Shown here piece by piece: positions 1 through 6,715 of a stretch of 10,011 bases of DNA. The notes beneath the pieces were generated by a model. The model worked only from the letters and a program-made list of their open reading frames with translations. It was not told the origin of the DNA and did no database searches. Both the position numbers and the translations under genes were made by a program. This stretch comes from Pseudomonadota bacterium (GTDB lineage: Bacteria > Pseudomonadota > Alphaproteobacteria > Rhodospirillales > UBA2165): the NCBI GenBank assembly GCA_027592155.1, contig JAQCKY010000040.1, forward strand, positions 1 to 10,011. Direction: 5' to 3'. Every line of letters begins with the position of its first letter. The stretch's first letter is position 1.

Positions 1-65
1 CCCCAGACAGGATCGCCATCTTCAACTCTCAGCCCGCCGATCGCTACGTGGGGTCGGAACTGCGC

Positions 66-674
66 TTACTTTTTTGTAGTTTGCGGGGGAAGGGCGGCAG
101 CGATCAGCAAACCGGAATTTAATTTTTTACCGAGGATCCGAGCCAATGGCTTGGCATTCCGCGCATAGTATGCCGTCAAGCACGGACCAAAACATCGCGG
201 ATGTACGGTCCAGCTTCTCTTGGGTGGCATGGAAACTACACCGATCAGTCTGACCCCACTAACCTTATTAAATAACATAGCTGTAAATCCGATTTGGGTT
301 TCATTGACAGGGCTCCGTTGAATATGCCTGGTCACCATCAGTGTTACCAGAAAGTCCGCTTCGAAACCTTGCCGTTGGAAAACTCGTTTCCAATCCTTTG
401 TGCTCGGTCTTTTTCTCCTCGGCATGTGCTGAGGTAGAATAATATCAGATTGAGCAACCTTGAACCCGGCTCCCTTCAAAATCGAGATTATTTCTTCTGC
501 AGCACTGATGTACAACGGGTCCGATGCGACCGCTGCCCCTTTGCCCGCAGCGTCGGGCAGAAAGACAATCGACTGAGCCGCCGTAAAACCTGCCGTTAAA
601 ATATTAACATTAAATAATATAGTAAGTATTAATAAATATTTCTGACAATTATCTCGGATTATTATTGTAGACAT
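66..674 (-). CDS. Orphan secreted (periplasmic) protein, 202 aa
   Basis: I do not recognise this family. The N-terminus has the layout of a Sec signal peptide: a lysine at residue 12, a hydrophobic run at about 13-30, and a likely cleavage site near residues 31-35 (TAAQS), so the product is probably exported. The mature part alternates beta-like and helical stretches: SIVFLPD, a helix at about 57-70, then GFKV. A beta-rich middle (about 107-150) ends with a segment containing C161 and C165, which could form a disulfide. The pattern vaguely recalls periplasmic TolB-N or CsgG-like folds, but no diagnostic motif is present and I make no functional call. The start is ATG at 672-674, preceded only by a weak GGAT element about ten bases upstream. 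The gene is AT-rich compared with the genes beyond 2600 and lies on the putative island side of selC. The coding frame is intact and the signal peptide makes a chance frame unlikely. Confidence 0.7.
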   Translation of the reverse strand: MSTIIIRDNCQKYLLILTILFNVNILTAGFTAAQSIVFLPDAAGKGAAVASDPLYISAAEEIISILKGAGFKVAQSDIILPQHMPRRKRPSTKDWKRVFQRQGFEADFLVTLMVTRHIQRSPVNETQIGFTAMLFNKVSGVRLIGVVSMPPKRSWTVHPRCFGPCLTAYYARNAKPLARILGKKLNSGLLIAAALPPQTTKK

Positions 675-1203
675 ATAATAACATCCAAAAAATTTGACAA
701 CATTGCTTGACGCAATCGACGTTCAGTTAAATCCGCGACGGCTGATTTTATTTAGGTCTGCCAAGGTCGACTTTTCTATCCTCATTTGGGGATGTCTACC
801 TTGTCCTCACGGGAACCTTATCGGCGGTAGCGCGCCAATTTTCGGATGCCGACATCTTGAATCGCAAACGATCTAGCCGTTATCGGATCATCTTCTCGTG
901 TTTTGGCGGCACCCAAAAATTGCTCGAATACAAGCACGCCAGATTCCTGGCTTCACAAGGCGCCTATCGACACGACTTGCCTGCTGCCGGATTCTCCAAA
1001 CTGCGGCTTGATGACAGCCTATGCACCCCTCCCAAATAGGGATATTCGCAATTTCATTCCAAGTTTTATTAATGGAGATCATCCCCAAAGAGATGGTTTC
1101 TTTTGTGGAGCTGAGCGTCTTCGGTTGCTTTTCGGCGCGCCATTCAAAAGCAAGCCAGCACTTTGGGTTTCACAACCGCGTTTTAATCAAAGTTGGCAAA
1201 CTC
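675..1203. other. About 530-base region without a convincing intact gene; possible decayed coding DNA
   Basis: No frame here has a good start, a Shine-Dalgarno site and a recognisable product. The plus strand has a stop-free stretch at 746-1039 with no ATG or GTG (only a TTG at 857). A second stretch in another frame runs to a stop at 1242-1244, and a third runs from a TTG at 694 to 876. Each reads partly protein-like, and a single-base shift would join neighbouring ones. A minus-strand stretch at about 830-1088 also reads as protein-like if one T of the five-A run near 915 is dropped. Such contradictory partial frames suggest a frameshifted gene remnant or plain intergenic DNA; I cannot decide which. 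A TTGACA hexamer at 694-699 lacks a matching -10 box. Part of 1021-1203 may instead be the 5' end of the following gene if it uses an upstream ATG. Confidence 0.4.
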
Positions 1204-2445
1204 ATGGACCGGGATACGTTATCTTACCTTCTGAAATCCGGTAAATACCTTTGTTTCAATCCTCTTGATGTCGATGATCCCGGCTCGACCGTCGACGAAC
1301 GCCAGCCAAGCACCGACGCGAAGGCGCAATTCCCAATAGCGGAAAGCGACGTTGATGTACCTGAAACAGAAGAACTTTTTGATTCTCCACTCTTGAGAAA
1401 TTCCGTTTTCTTCAAAGAAGTAGCCACCGACAATCGCACTGGGCGCCTATATACGTCGACGAGAATCCTTATGGCGTTTAATGGTGCAAACCCCTTTGAG
1501 GGAGGACCGTCCTTCGAAGCCGTGCCCGGATATCTGGATAAGTATCTCTCAGAATATTTTGGCGGGCTTAGCATTCAACTCACCAACCACGACAAATGTG
1601 TATTGGAAGTATTTAACAGAACGCCGACATTCGATCCCTTCATGTTGCTAGCACAACGGGAGTACCTACAGCGTTTTCGTTCGGTCGGAGATCGGCACTT
1701 CTCCGTCAGCGCTTCTACCTCGACGGAAGTACGCTCGATCATCGCCATGAAGGCGCGCCAATTGGTTCAATTGGCCGCCAGCGCCGGCGTCAACCGCGAT
1801 AAAATCAATGCCACTGTACTTGCTTTAGAAGACGCGATTTGGCTCACACAGACAAACGAAGGAACCAGCAGGGTTTTCAACCAAATGGGTATTCCGCTGG
1901 ATCAAGAGGATGCCATCCTCCTCGCCTGGAAGGGCATTTCCTACTATGAATACATGCTGACGGAATTCCGAATTGACTACCGCAATATGCTTAAATGGCT
2001 AGGTTCCGGCGATTCCTTTCCCAGCGATATCGGATTGATGGGAACGAACGGCACGACCGATTTTAATCAATTGCGACAGAGGGCAAAAGTCTCGCTTCGG
2101 AATTCATATCTAAAAGCTTCGGAAATCATGAGAAACTATCAAGAGTCCTATAATACCCTGGTTGACGGTCAGAACCCGAAGCCGTTCCATACATTCTTAA
2201 AAAATGCTCCAACTCACTTCGAACAATTAGGCATGTGTGTCGGCAGCTTCGGGCACGTGAATAATGCCTGGAAATCTTTAACGAATTACGGGTACCTGCA
2301 GAGACCGAATGCGGAGAATTTGGAAAAATTCTATCGATTTATTTGTGATCTAATCGAGTTTAAAGAGCCCAATTTGAGAGGCTTTAGTCATTTGATGACC
2401 AACCAAGAGACAATAAATTCCATCCAACAGCGGCAAGGCCTTTAA
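1204..2445 (+). CDS. Orphan cytosolic, mostly helical protein, about 413 aa
   Basis: I do not recognise this family. The frame is open from 1021 to the TAA at 2443-2445. I prefer the ATG at 1204 because the sequence becomes typical soluble protein from there. ATGs at 1021, 1072 and 1093 are possible but have no clear ribosome binding site, and neither does 1204, so the start is uncertain. From 1204, residues about 18-60 are acidic and proline/serine-rich, probably a disordered linker. After that come mixed and then long amphipathic helical segments rich in aromatic residues. There is no signal peptide, membrane segment, zinc motif, Walker motif or nuclease signature that I can see. The gene converges on selC, ending 39 bases from the tRNA 3' end, and shares the lower-GC composition of the left part of the window. 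It fits an island cargo gene. The length of the intact frame supports it being real. Confidence 0.7.
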   Translation: MDRDTLSYLLKSGKYLCFNPLDVDDPGSTVDERQPSTDAKAQFPIAESDVDVPETEELFDSPLLRNSVFFKEVATDNRTGRLYTSTRILMAFNGANPFEGGPSFEAVPGYLDKYLSEYFGGLSIQLTNHDKCVLEVFNRTPTFDPFMLLAQREYLQRFRSVGDRHFSVSASTSTEVRSIIAMKARQLVQLAASAGVNRDKINATVLALEDAIWLTQTNEGTSRVFNQMGIPLDQEDAILLAWKGISYYEYMLTEFRIDYRNMLKWLGSGDSFPSDIGLMGTNGTTDFNQLRQRAKVSLRNSYLKASEIMRNYQESYNTLVDGQNPKPFHTFLKNAPTHFEQLGMCVGSFGHVNNAWKSLTNYGYLQRPNAENLEKFYRFICDLIEFKEPNLRGFSHLMTNQETINSIQQRQGL

Positions 2446-2484
2446 AGCCCATTATTTCCAAAACAAATCATTGATCAAAAGGAT

Positions 2485-2579
2485 TGGCGGAAGAGAGTGG
2501 GAGTCGAACCCACCGGGACCGTCTGACGCCCCCCAACGGTTTTGAAGACCGCGCGCGACACCAGCCGCGATTCCCTTCC
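2485..2579 (-). tRNA. selC: Selenocysteine tRNA (tRNA-Sec, anticodon UCA)
   Basis: The minus strand gives a 95-nt tRNA with an encoded CCA end (2485-2487) and discriminator G. The acceptor stem has 8 pairs (GGAAGGGA with TCTCTTCC, one G-U). The T stem has 5 pairs (GTGGG/CCCAC) around TTCGACT, giving the 8/5 arrangement of bacterial tRNA-Sec. The D stem has 6 pairs closing a TGGT loop, also typical of tRNA-Sec. The anticodon loop is CTTCAAA with TCA at 2543-2545, which reads UGA. The long variable arm starts TTGGGG and ends GGTCCC, as in Escherichia coli selC, with one apparent G-G mismatch inside. The tRNA is charged with serine, converted to selenocysteinyl-tRNA by SelA, and delivered by SelB to UGA codons that carry a SECIS element. 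No sel protein gene or selenoprotein gene is visible here. Its presence implies that the organism makes selenoproteins such as formate dehydrogenase. Confidence 0.97.
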
Positions 2580-2586
2580 ACGAACG

Positions 2587-2616
2587 ATAACAAAGGATTA
2601 GAAGGGAAGATTGCAA
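2587..2616 (-). promoter_or_regulatory. Candidate sigma-70 promoter of selC
   Basis: On the minus strand TTGCAA (2611-2616) and TGTTAT (2587-2592) are separated by 18 bases. Seven bases separate the -10 box from the first base of the mature tRNA at 2579. This spacing would start transcription at or next to the tRNA 5' end. It lies in the 69-base gap after radC, so selC need not depend on read-through from the upstream genes. The match is to consensus only. Confidence 0.55.
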
Positions 2617-2648
2617 ACAAAATCGAAATTTAATACGAATTTAGTCCG

Positions 2649-3362
2649 TCAGAGCAAACCCAACGCCTTGAAACTGCGATGACCGTTACGTCCGATCACC
2701 ACATGATCGTGAAGTACAATGCCGAGTTTTTCGGCCGCGTCCCTGAGATCGCGGGTAATGGCGATATCGCCTTCGGACGGCGTTGGATCGCCGGAGGGAT
2801 GATTATGCACCAGGATAACCGCGGATGCGCCGAGTTCGAGGGCGCGCTTCACCACTTCGCGCACATAAAGGGGAGCATGATCGACCGTGCCCCTCTGCTG
2901 CACCTCGTCGGCTATCAGGACATTCTTGCGGTCGAGAAAAAGCAAGCGGAGCTGCTCCACCTTCTCATGCGCCATCGCCGCCCGGCAATAATCGATCAAG
3001 TTTTGCCATGACGTGATTACGTCGCGGCCGATCACCTGTTCTCTCAGCAGACGGTTCGCCGATGCCTGAGCCAGCTTAATCGCTGAAATGGCGGTGTCGC
3101 CAAGTCCTTTGACCTGGCTCAGCCGCTCGATATCCGCGCTCACGACGCCTGCGAAATCGCCGAACCGCGCGATCAGCTGTTTCGCCAGCGGTTTCACATC
3201 CCGCCGCGGAACCGCCAACATCAGCAGGAGTTCGAGAAGTTCGTAATCGGGCATCCCCTCGCCCGACGTCGCCAGGAACCGCGCACGCAGCCGGCTGCGG
3301 TGACCGACGCGGTCCGTCTCGCTATTTCCGTTTATCGGTTGGTTGAAGATATCCCGTCCCAT
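2649..3362 (-). CDS. radC: RadC family JAMM/MPN+ domain protein (DUF2466)
   Basis: The 237-aa product has the standard RadC layout. An N-terminal helix-hairpin-helix region includes the hairpin LSQVKGLGD at residues 81-89. The C-terminal MPN+/JAMM metalloprotease-like domain has the signature HNHPSGDPTPSEGD at 186-199, giving zinc-ligand candidates H186, H188 and D199. The conserved acidic residue is E133 or E136, before the LLFLDRKN strand. RadC was originally linked to DNA repair, but the radC102 phenotype was later traced to recG, so its cellular role is still unsettled. The start is ATG at 3360-3362 with a weak ribosome binding site. The GHRSRLRARF segment at 20-29 matches the usual beginning of the conserved part, so the N-terminus is plausible. 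It follows map by about 44 bases on the same strand and is probably in the same transcript. Confidence 0.96.
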   Translation of the reverse strand: MGRDIFNQPINGNSETDRVGHRSRLRARFLATSGEGMPDYELLELLLMLAVPRRDVKPLAKQLIARFGDFAGVVSADIERLSQVKGLGDTAISAIKLAQASANRLLREQVIGRDVITSWQNLIDYCRAAMAHEKVEQLRLLFLDRKNVLIADEVQQRGTVDHAPLYVREVVKRALELGASAVILVHNHPSGDPTPSEGDIAITRDLRDAAEKLGIVLHDHVVIGRNGHRSFKALGLL

Positions 3363-3406
3363 AACGGGCTAATGGAAGGTTTAGGACGGTTTCCGGCCCA
3401 TCAGGA

Positions 3407-4240
3407 TTATTCGTAAGGCGGACAGCTCCATCCTTTGCCGGACAAGGTAAAAATTTCAAATCCATCGGACGTCACGCCAAGGCTATGCTCAAACTGGGCC
3501 GAAAGCGAGCGATCCTTGGTCACCGCCGTCCACCCATCCTGCAAAATTTTGGTATGGTACTTTCCGGCATTGATCATTGGCTCGATCGTGAAGAACATAC
3601 CCTCGACCAACCGTGGGCCTGTGCCGGGCTCGCCGTAATGCAGAATGCTCGGCGGTGTGTGGAAAATCCGACCCAGGCCATGTCCGCAAAAATCCCTTAC
3701 CACCGAGAATCGCCGTTCCTCCGCATAGGACTGGATCGCATGACCTATATCGCCGAGCGTCACCCCCGGTCGGACAATTTCAATCGCCCGCATTATACAT
3801 TCATAGGTCGTCTGCACGAGGTTCCGGGCCCGGAGTCCAACCTTGTCGCCCACCAAAAACATGCGGCTCGTATCGCCGTGCCAGCCGTCGAGAATCACTG
3901 TGATGTCGATATTAATAATATCGCCATTTCCGAGTCGCTTCTTCTCGTCGGGAATCCCATGGCAAACGACATGATTGACCGAAGTGCAGATCGATTTCGG
4001 GAAGCCGCGGTAGTTCAACGGCGCCGGTATCGCATCATGCTCGAGTATATAGTTGTGGCAAAGCGTATCGAGCTCACCAGTGGAGACGCCCGGCACCACA
4101 TGCGGCGTGATGAAATCCAGCACGTCGGCGGCCAACCGGCCAGCCTTTCGCATGCCTTCGAACTCTTCAGGCCCATGTAATTGGACGCCGGCCAACTCCG
4201 GGTCCATCATCGCCATCGCCTGCGATTTCGGATCGCTCAT
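3407..4240 (-). CDS. map: Type I methionine aminopeptidase
   Basis: This metalloenzyme removes the N-terminal methionine from nascent cytosolic proteins after deformylation. The pita-bread fold signatures are complete. With numbering from the ATG at 4238-4240 (277 aa), the metal ligands are D112 (NIDIT), D123 (GWHGDTS), H187 (GHGLGR), E220 (TIEPM) and E251 (AQFEHS). The substrate-binding His is H94 in VVCHGIPD. The protein ends in the GW-x-x-PPYE tail common in alphaproteobacterial Map. An upstream in-frame GTG at 4253-4255 overlaps the sfsA stop codon as GTGA and would add five residues (MREGV). I prefer 4240 because GAGAAGG lies directly upstream at Shine-Dalgarno distance. Either start makes map tightly linked to sfsA and probably translationally coupled. 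Confidence 0.97.
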   Translation of the reverse strand: MSDPKSQAMAMMDPELAGVQLHGPEEFEGMRKAGRLAADVLDFITPHVVPGVSTGELDTLCHNYILEHDAIPAPLNYRGFPKSICTSVNHVVCHGIPDEKKRLGNGDIINIDITVILDGWHGDTSRMFLVGDKVGLRARNLVQTTYECIMRAIEIVRPGVTLGDIGHAIQSYAEERRFSVVRDFCGHGLGRIFHTPPSILHYGEPGTGPRLVEGMFFTIEPMINAGKYHTKILQDGWTAVTKDRSLSAQFEHSLGVTSDGFEIFTLSGKGWSCPPYE

Positions 4241-4251
4241 CACACCTTCTC

Positions 4252-4977
4252 TCACACCGGCACCTCATCCAATTTCAGCGGCAGTTTCCGCGCCACGGTA
4301 ATCTCTTCAATGCCGACCGAACAATCGTAACAAATGGCTTCGACGCCACTCGCCATTCCCTCGGCGAGGGCCTCGGCGTAGATCGGATCGACATCGCCTG
4401 CAACCCTGAAATGGTCGCAATCGCCTCGTTGCACAAGATATACCATAACCGCTCGCGCGCCATCGCGCACCATATCCGACATTTCCGCCAAATGCTTGGC
4501 GCCCCGTTTTGTCACCGAATCCGGAAACTCCGCCGCGCCCTCATGTCCGACGAGGTCCCGCTTTAAATGCACGTTCTTGATTTCTACATAGCATGGCGGA
4601 CGTCGCTCGTCTTCCAGCAGCAGGTCGATCCGGCTGTTCTGGCCATATTTGACCTCGCGCCGCAAAGATCCGTAACCGGACAGCTCGGGAATCGCGCCGA
4701 GCGCAACGGCTTCTGCTACGATCCCGTTCGGATGCGCTGTATTAATGCCGACGAGATGACCATCGACACGGATCAATTCCCAGCGCCAATCGAGCTTCGC
4801 TTTGGGATTGCGGTTCGCGGAAAGCCAAACCTCGGAGCCCGGCGCATCAAGGCCGGTCATTGCGCCGGGATTCGCGCAATGGGCAATGACAGTCTCCCCA
4901 TTGAGCTCGATATCGGACAAAAAACGTTTATAGCGCCTTTGTAGGACACCCTTCACCAATGGCTCGGGAAAACGCAC
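4252..4977 (-). CDS. sfsA: SfsA family protein (sugar fermentation stimulation protein A)
   Basis: The 241-aa product carries the family hallmarks: RRYKRFLSD near residue 14, HCANPGAMTGL at 33-43, SRIDLLL at 115-121, VEIKNVHL at 131-138 and EFPDSVTKRGAKHL at 150-163. D118 together with E132 and K134 forms a D-x(13)-E-x-K arrangement like the PD-(D/E)XK nuclease core. The N-terminal part is an OB-fold-like DNA-binding region in this family. The E. coli protein was named for a maltose-metabolism phenotype and binds DNA; its biochemical activity is not settled. The start is GTG at 4975-4977. AGGG at 4986-4989, overlapping the stop of the upstream methyltransferase gene, serves as ribosome binding site. 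Only nine bases separate the two genes, so coupling is likely. The order sfsA then map is common in alphaproteobacteria. Confidence 0.96.
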   Translation of the reverse strand: MRFPEPLVKGVLQRRYKRFLSDIELNGETVIAHCANPGAMTGLDAPGSEVWLSANRNPKAKLDWRWELIRVDGHLVGINTAHPNGIVAEAVALGAIPELSGYGSLRREVKYGQNSRIDLLLEDERRPPCYVEIKNVHLKRDLVGHEGAAEFPDSVTKRGAKHLAEMSDMVRDGARAVMVYLVQRGDCDHFRVAGDVDPIYAEALAEGMASGVEAICYDCSVGIEEITVARKLPLKLDEVPV

Positions 4978-4986
4978 GCCAACGCC

Positions 4987-6669
4987 CTAGTCTTTGACGC
5001 GAAAAATAAACCGGGTCTCATTATGGCCCAGCACCAACTCGAAAACCTGACCATTGGTTACCGGCAGATCTCGGTCCAGAAACAGGAGGCTTTGATGCCA
5101 ATGATCGAGCGGTCCGCCCGGACGCGATGAGAAGGTTTCGCGCCGATCGAGATGCAAATCAAACCAGAGCGCAATGCCATGCGCAGTGCCGCTTGCAATT
5201 GCCGGGATTTGAAACTCGGCTTCTATTTCCCCGACCGGCGGATTGCTGAAATCGAACCGAGCGATTTCAAAGGGTTTGGATAATTCGACATGTTTGTGAT
5301 GCTGCCGGTCGAATGCCCATGCCGCGCTTGGCGAGCGGAACGCATCCATCGCACTTAGATCGAAACCGCTGACTTCGGTGACGGGATTAATGCGTCGCAA
5401 TTCGTCGCATTGAACAACGACTCCCCACGCTGCAGCGCCGGCAGGCAATATTTGAACGTCAGGCGTTCCGAGCTCGCGGAGGGCGTGACGTATGGTCGGC
5501 AATACGCCTTCACCGATCAAGACCGTGTCGAAAATTTCCGCAATGATCAGGCTTGCCCGTTCCGGTAGCTCGACACCGACCTGCAACTCGGTCGACGGCT
5601 TGGGAAATATCTTGATTTGATCGGCGTATCCGTTTTCCTCGACAATGCGCTCAGCGGTTTCCGCAAGAGCGGGCAACATTTCGCAGCCGATAACCCGCTT
5701 CGCACCGCCGCGTGCCGCCATCATCGCCAATAGACCGGAACCCGTTCCGATATCCAGGACGACGCCGTCTCCAATATTCGCAACGGCGCGCTCAATCGCA
5801 CCCTGATAGGCATCGTTCCGGCGCAGATCATTCAGCATGGGGAGGTGCCAATCCGGAACGAGGCGCTGATAGACCTCGCGCAGATTGCGCTGAAAACGTT
5901 CGTTGCTTGGTGCCAAGGCCACGGCTCGGCGAAAGGCCGCAACAGCTTCCTCGAACTCTCCTCGGCGACCGTAAAGCACGCCGAGCTGATTCAGCGCATC
6001 GGGATAATCGGGCCGTAACGCCAAAGCCGCCTGCGTATATTCTGCTGCGGTTTCCAGGTCGCCGCGACCAGAGTGAAAACCCGCAAGCTCAAGCTTTATC
6101 TCCGGATCGTCAGGGTGAGCGCCGGCCGCCTCTTCGAGAATTGTTCTCGACGCCTGATAATCGCCCGCAGCTCCTCGAAGATGCGCCAATTGAATCTTGG
6201 CCTTTATATCGCCCGGCCGAAGTTCCAGGACCTTTCGAAAGCGCAGTTCCGCGTCATCGAAATCCATGACGGCAATGCCGGATAAACCAATATTGAAAAG
6301 CGTATCCGGATCATCGGGAACGAGCTGCAAGGCCTTTGCAAAACACTTAACGGCCTCGACATGATCTTTGAGGTCTCTCAGAACGACGCCGAGGTTATTC
6401 AGTGTATCCGGGTCCAGTGGGTTTAGGCGAGACGCCTTCTCCAACGCCTCCCGGGCCTCGGGCAGCCGCCTTTGCACGTAATACAAAGTACCCAAGCGGC
6501 GCAGCGCAATCGGATTATTCGGTTCGGCTTCCAGAAAGGCGCGCAACTCCTGCTCCGCATCGCCCAAGCGGCCCTCCATAAATGCAGCCTTTCCAACATC
6601 TACAGAGGCAGCAGCCACCATGCCATCGGAGGCGTCGTCTGCGGCGGGAGGATTGTTCTCATCGTTCAT
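4987..6669 (-). CDS. TPR-repeat protein with a PRMT7/PRMT9-like arginine methyltransferase domain
   Basis: I start at the ATG at 6667-6669 (560 aa). An upstream in-frame ATG at 6757-6759 would overlap the end of the protease gene and add 30 residues that look like its antiphase shadow. Residues about 23-258 form seven tandem TPR units (for example NPIALRRLGTLYYVQRRLPE near 52-71). The rest is a class I SAM methyltransferase with PRMT features. These are the substrate-domain entry WHLPMLNDLRRNDAYQGAI (274-292), motif I VLDIGTGSG (304-312), the ribose-binding acid E330, the double-E loop AEIFDTVLIGEG with E378 and E387, and a C-terminal barrel with DHW at 522-524 in place of the THW loop. The F-D-T-x-L-I-G-E-G and DHW forms are those of PRMT7, and the TPR-plus-PRMT order is that of PRMT9. 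By family it should methylate arginine in proteins; the substrate is unknown and the TPRs would recruit it. It sits between the TPR protease-like gene (46-base gap) and sfsA (9-base gap). Confidence 0.85.
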   Translation of the reverse strand: MNDENNPPAADDASDGMVAAASVDVGKAAFMEGRLGDAEQELRAFLEAEPNNPIALRRLGTLYYVQRRLPEAREALEKASRLNPLDPDTLNNLGVVLRDLKDHVEAVKCFAKALQLVPDDPDTLFNIGLSGIAVMDFDDAELRFRKVLELRPGDIKAKIQLAHLRGAAGDYQASRTILEEAAGAHPDDPEIKLELAGFHSGRGDLETAAEYTQAALALRPDYPDALNQLGVLYGRRGEFEEAVAAFRRAVALAPSNERFQRNLREVYQRLVPDWHLPMLNDLRRNDAYQGAIERAVANIGDGVVLDIGTGSGLLAMMAARGGAKRVIGCEMLPALAETAERIVEENGYADQIKIFPKPSTELQVGVELPERASLIIAEIFDTVLIGEGVLPTIRHALRELGTPDVQILPAGAAAWGVVVQCDELRRINPVTEVSGFDLSAMDAFRSPSAAWAFDRQHHKHVELSKPFEIARFDFSNPPVGEIEAEFQIPAIASGTAHGIALWFDLHLDRRETFSSRPGGPLDHWHQSLLFLDRDLPVTNGQVFELVLGHNETRFIFRVKD

Positions 6670-6715
6670 GGGGCGGGACCATACGTCGGTGCATTCGAAT
6701 GCGCAACGGGTCAGG

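Noticed and set aside
1..65. Possible end of a neighbouring gene at the left edge
   Set aside because: Both strands have partly protein-like short frames here, but 65 bases are too few to support a call.
743..745. In-frame TGA upstream of the open stretch at 746-1039, considered as a selenocysteine codon because selC is nearby
   Set aside because: A TAA lies 15 bases upstream in the same frame with no start between, so no protein could read through this TGA.
1224..1574. Minus-strand open frame of 116 codons
   Set aside because: It is antisense to the 413-aa orphan gene and shows Ser/Arg-rich shadow composition.
2446..2484. Possible terminator between the 413-aa gene and selC
   Set aside because: The GGCCTTTAAAGCCC segment at the stop codon is an imperfect short palindrome with no loop and no T run; the TGATCA nearby is too short.
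3485..4180. Plus-strand open frame of 231 codons
   Set aside because: It lies wholly antisense to map, whose full set of metal ligands is intact. The product is rich in His/Arg/Pro as expected of an antisense shadow.
5712..6269. Plus-strand open frame of 185 codons
   Set aside because: It is antisense to the TPR and SAM-binding part of the PRMT-like gene and its product is low-complexity and Arg/Pro-rich.
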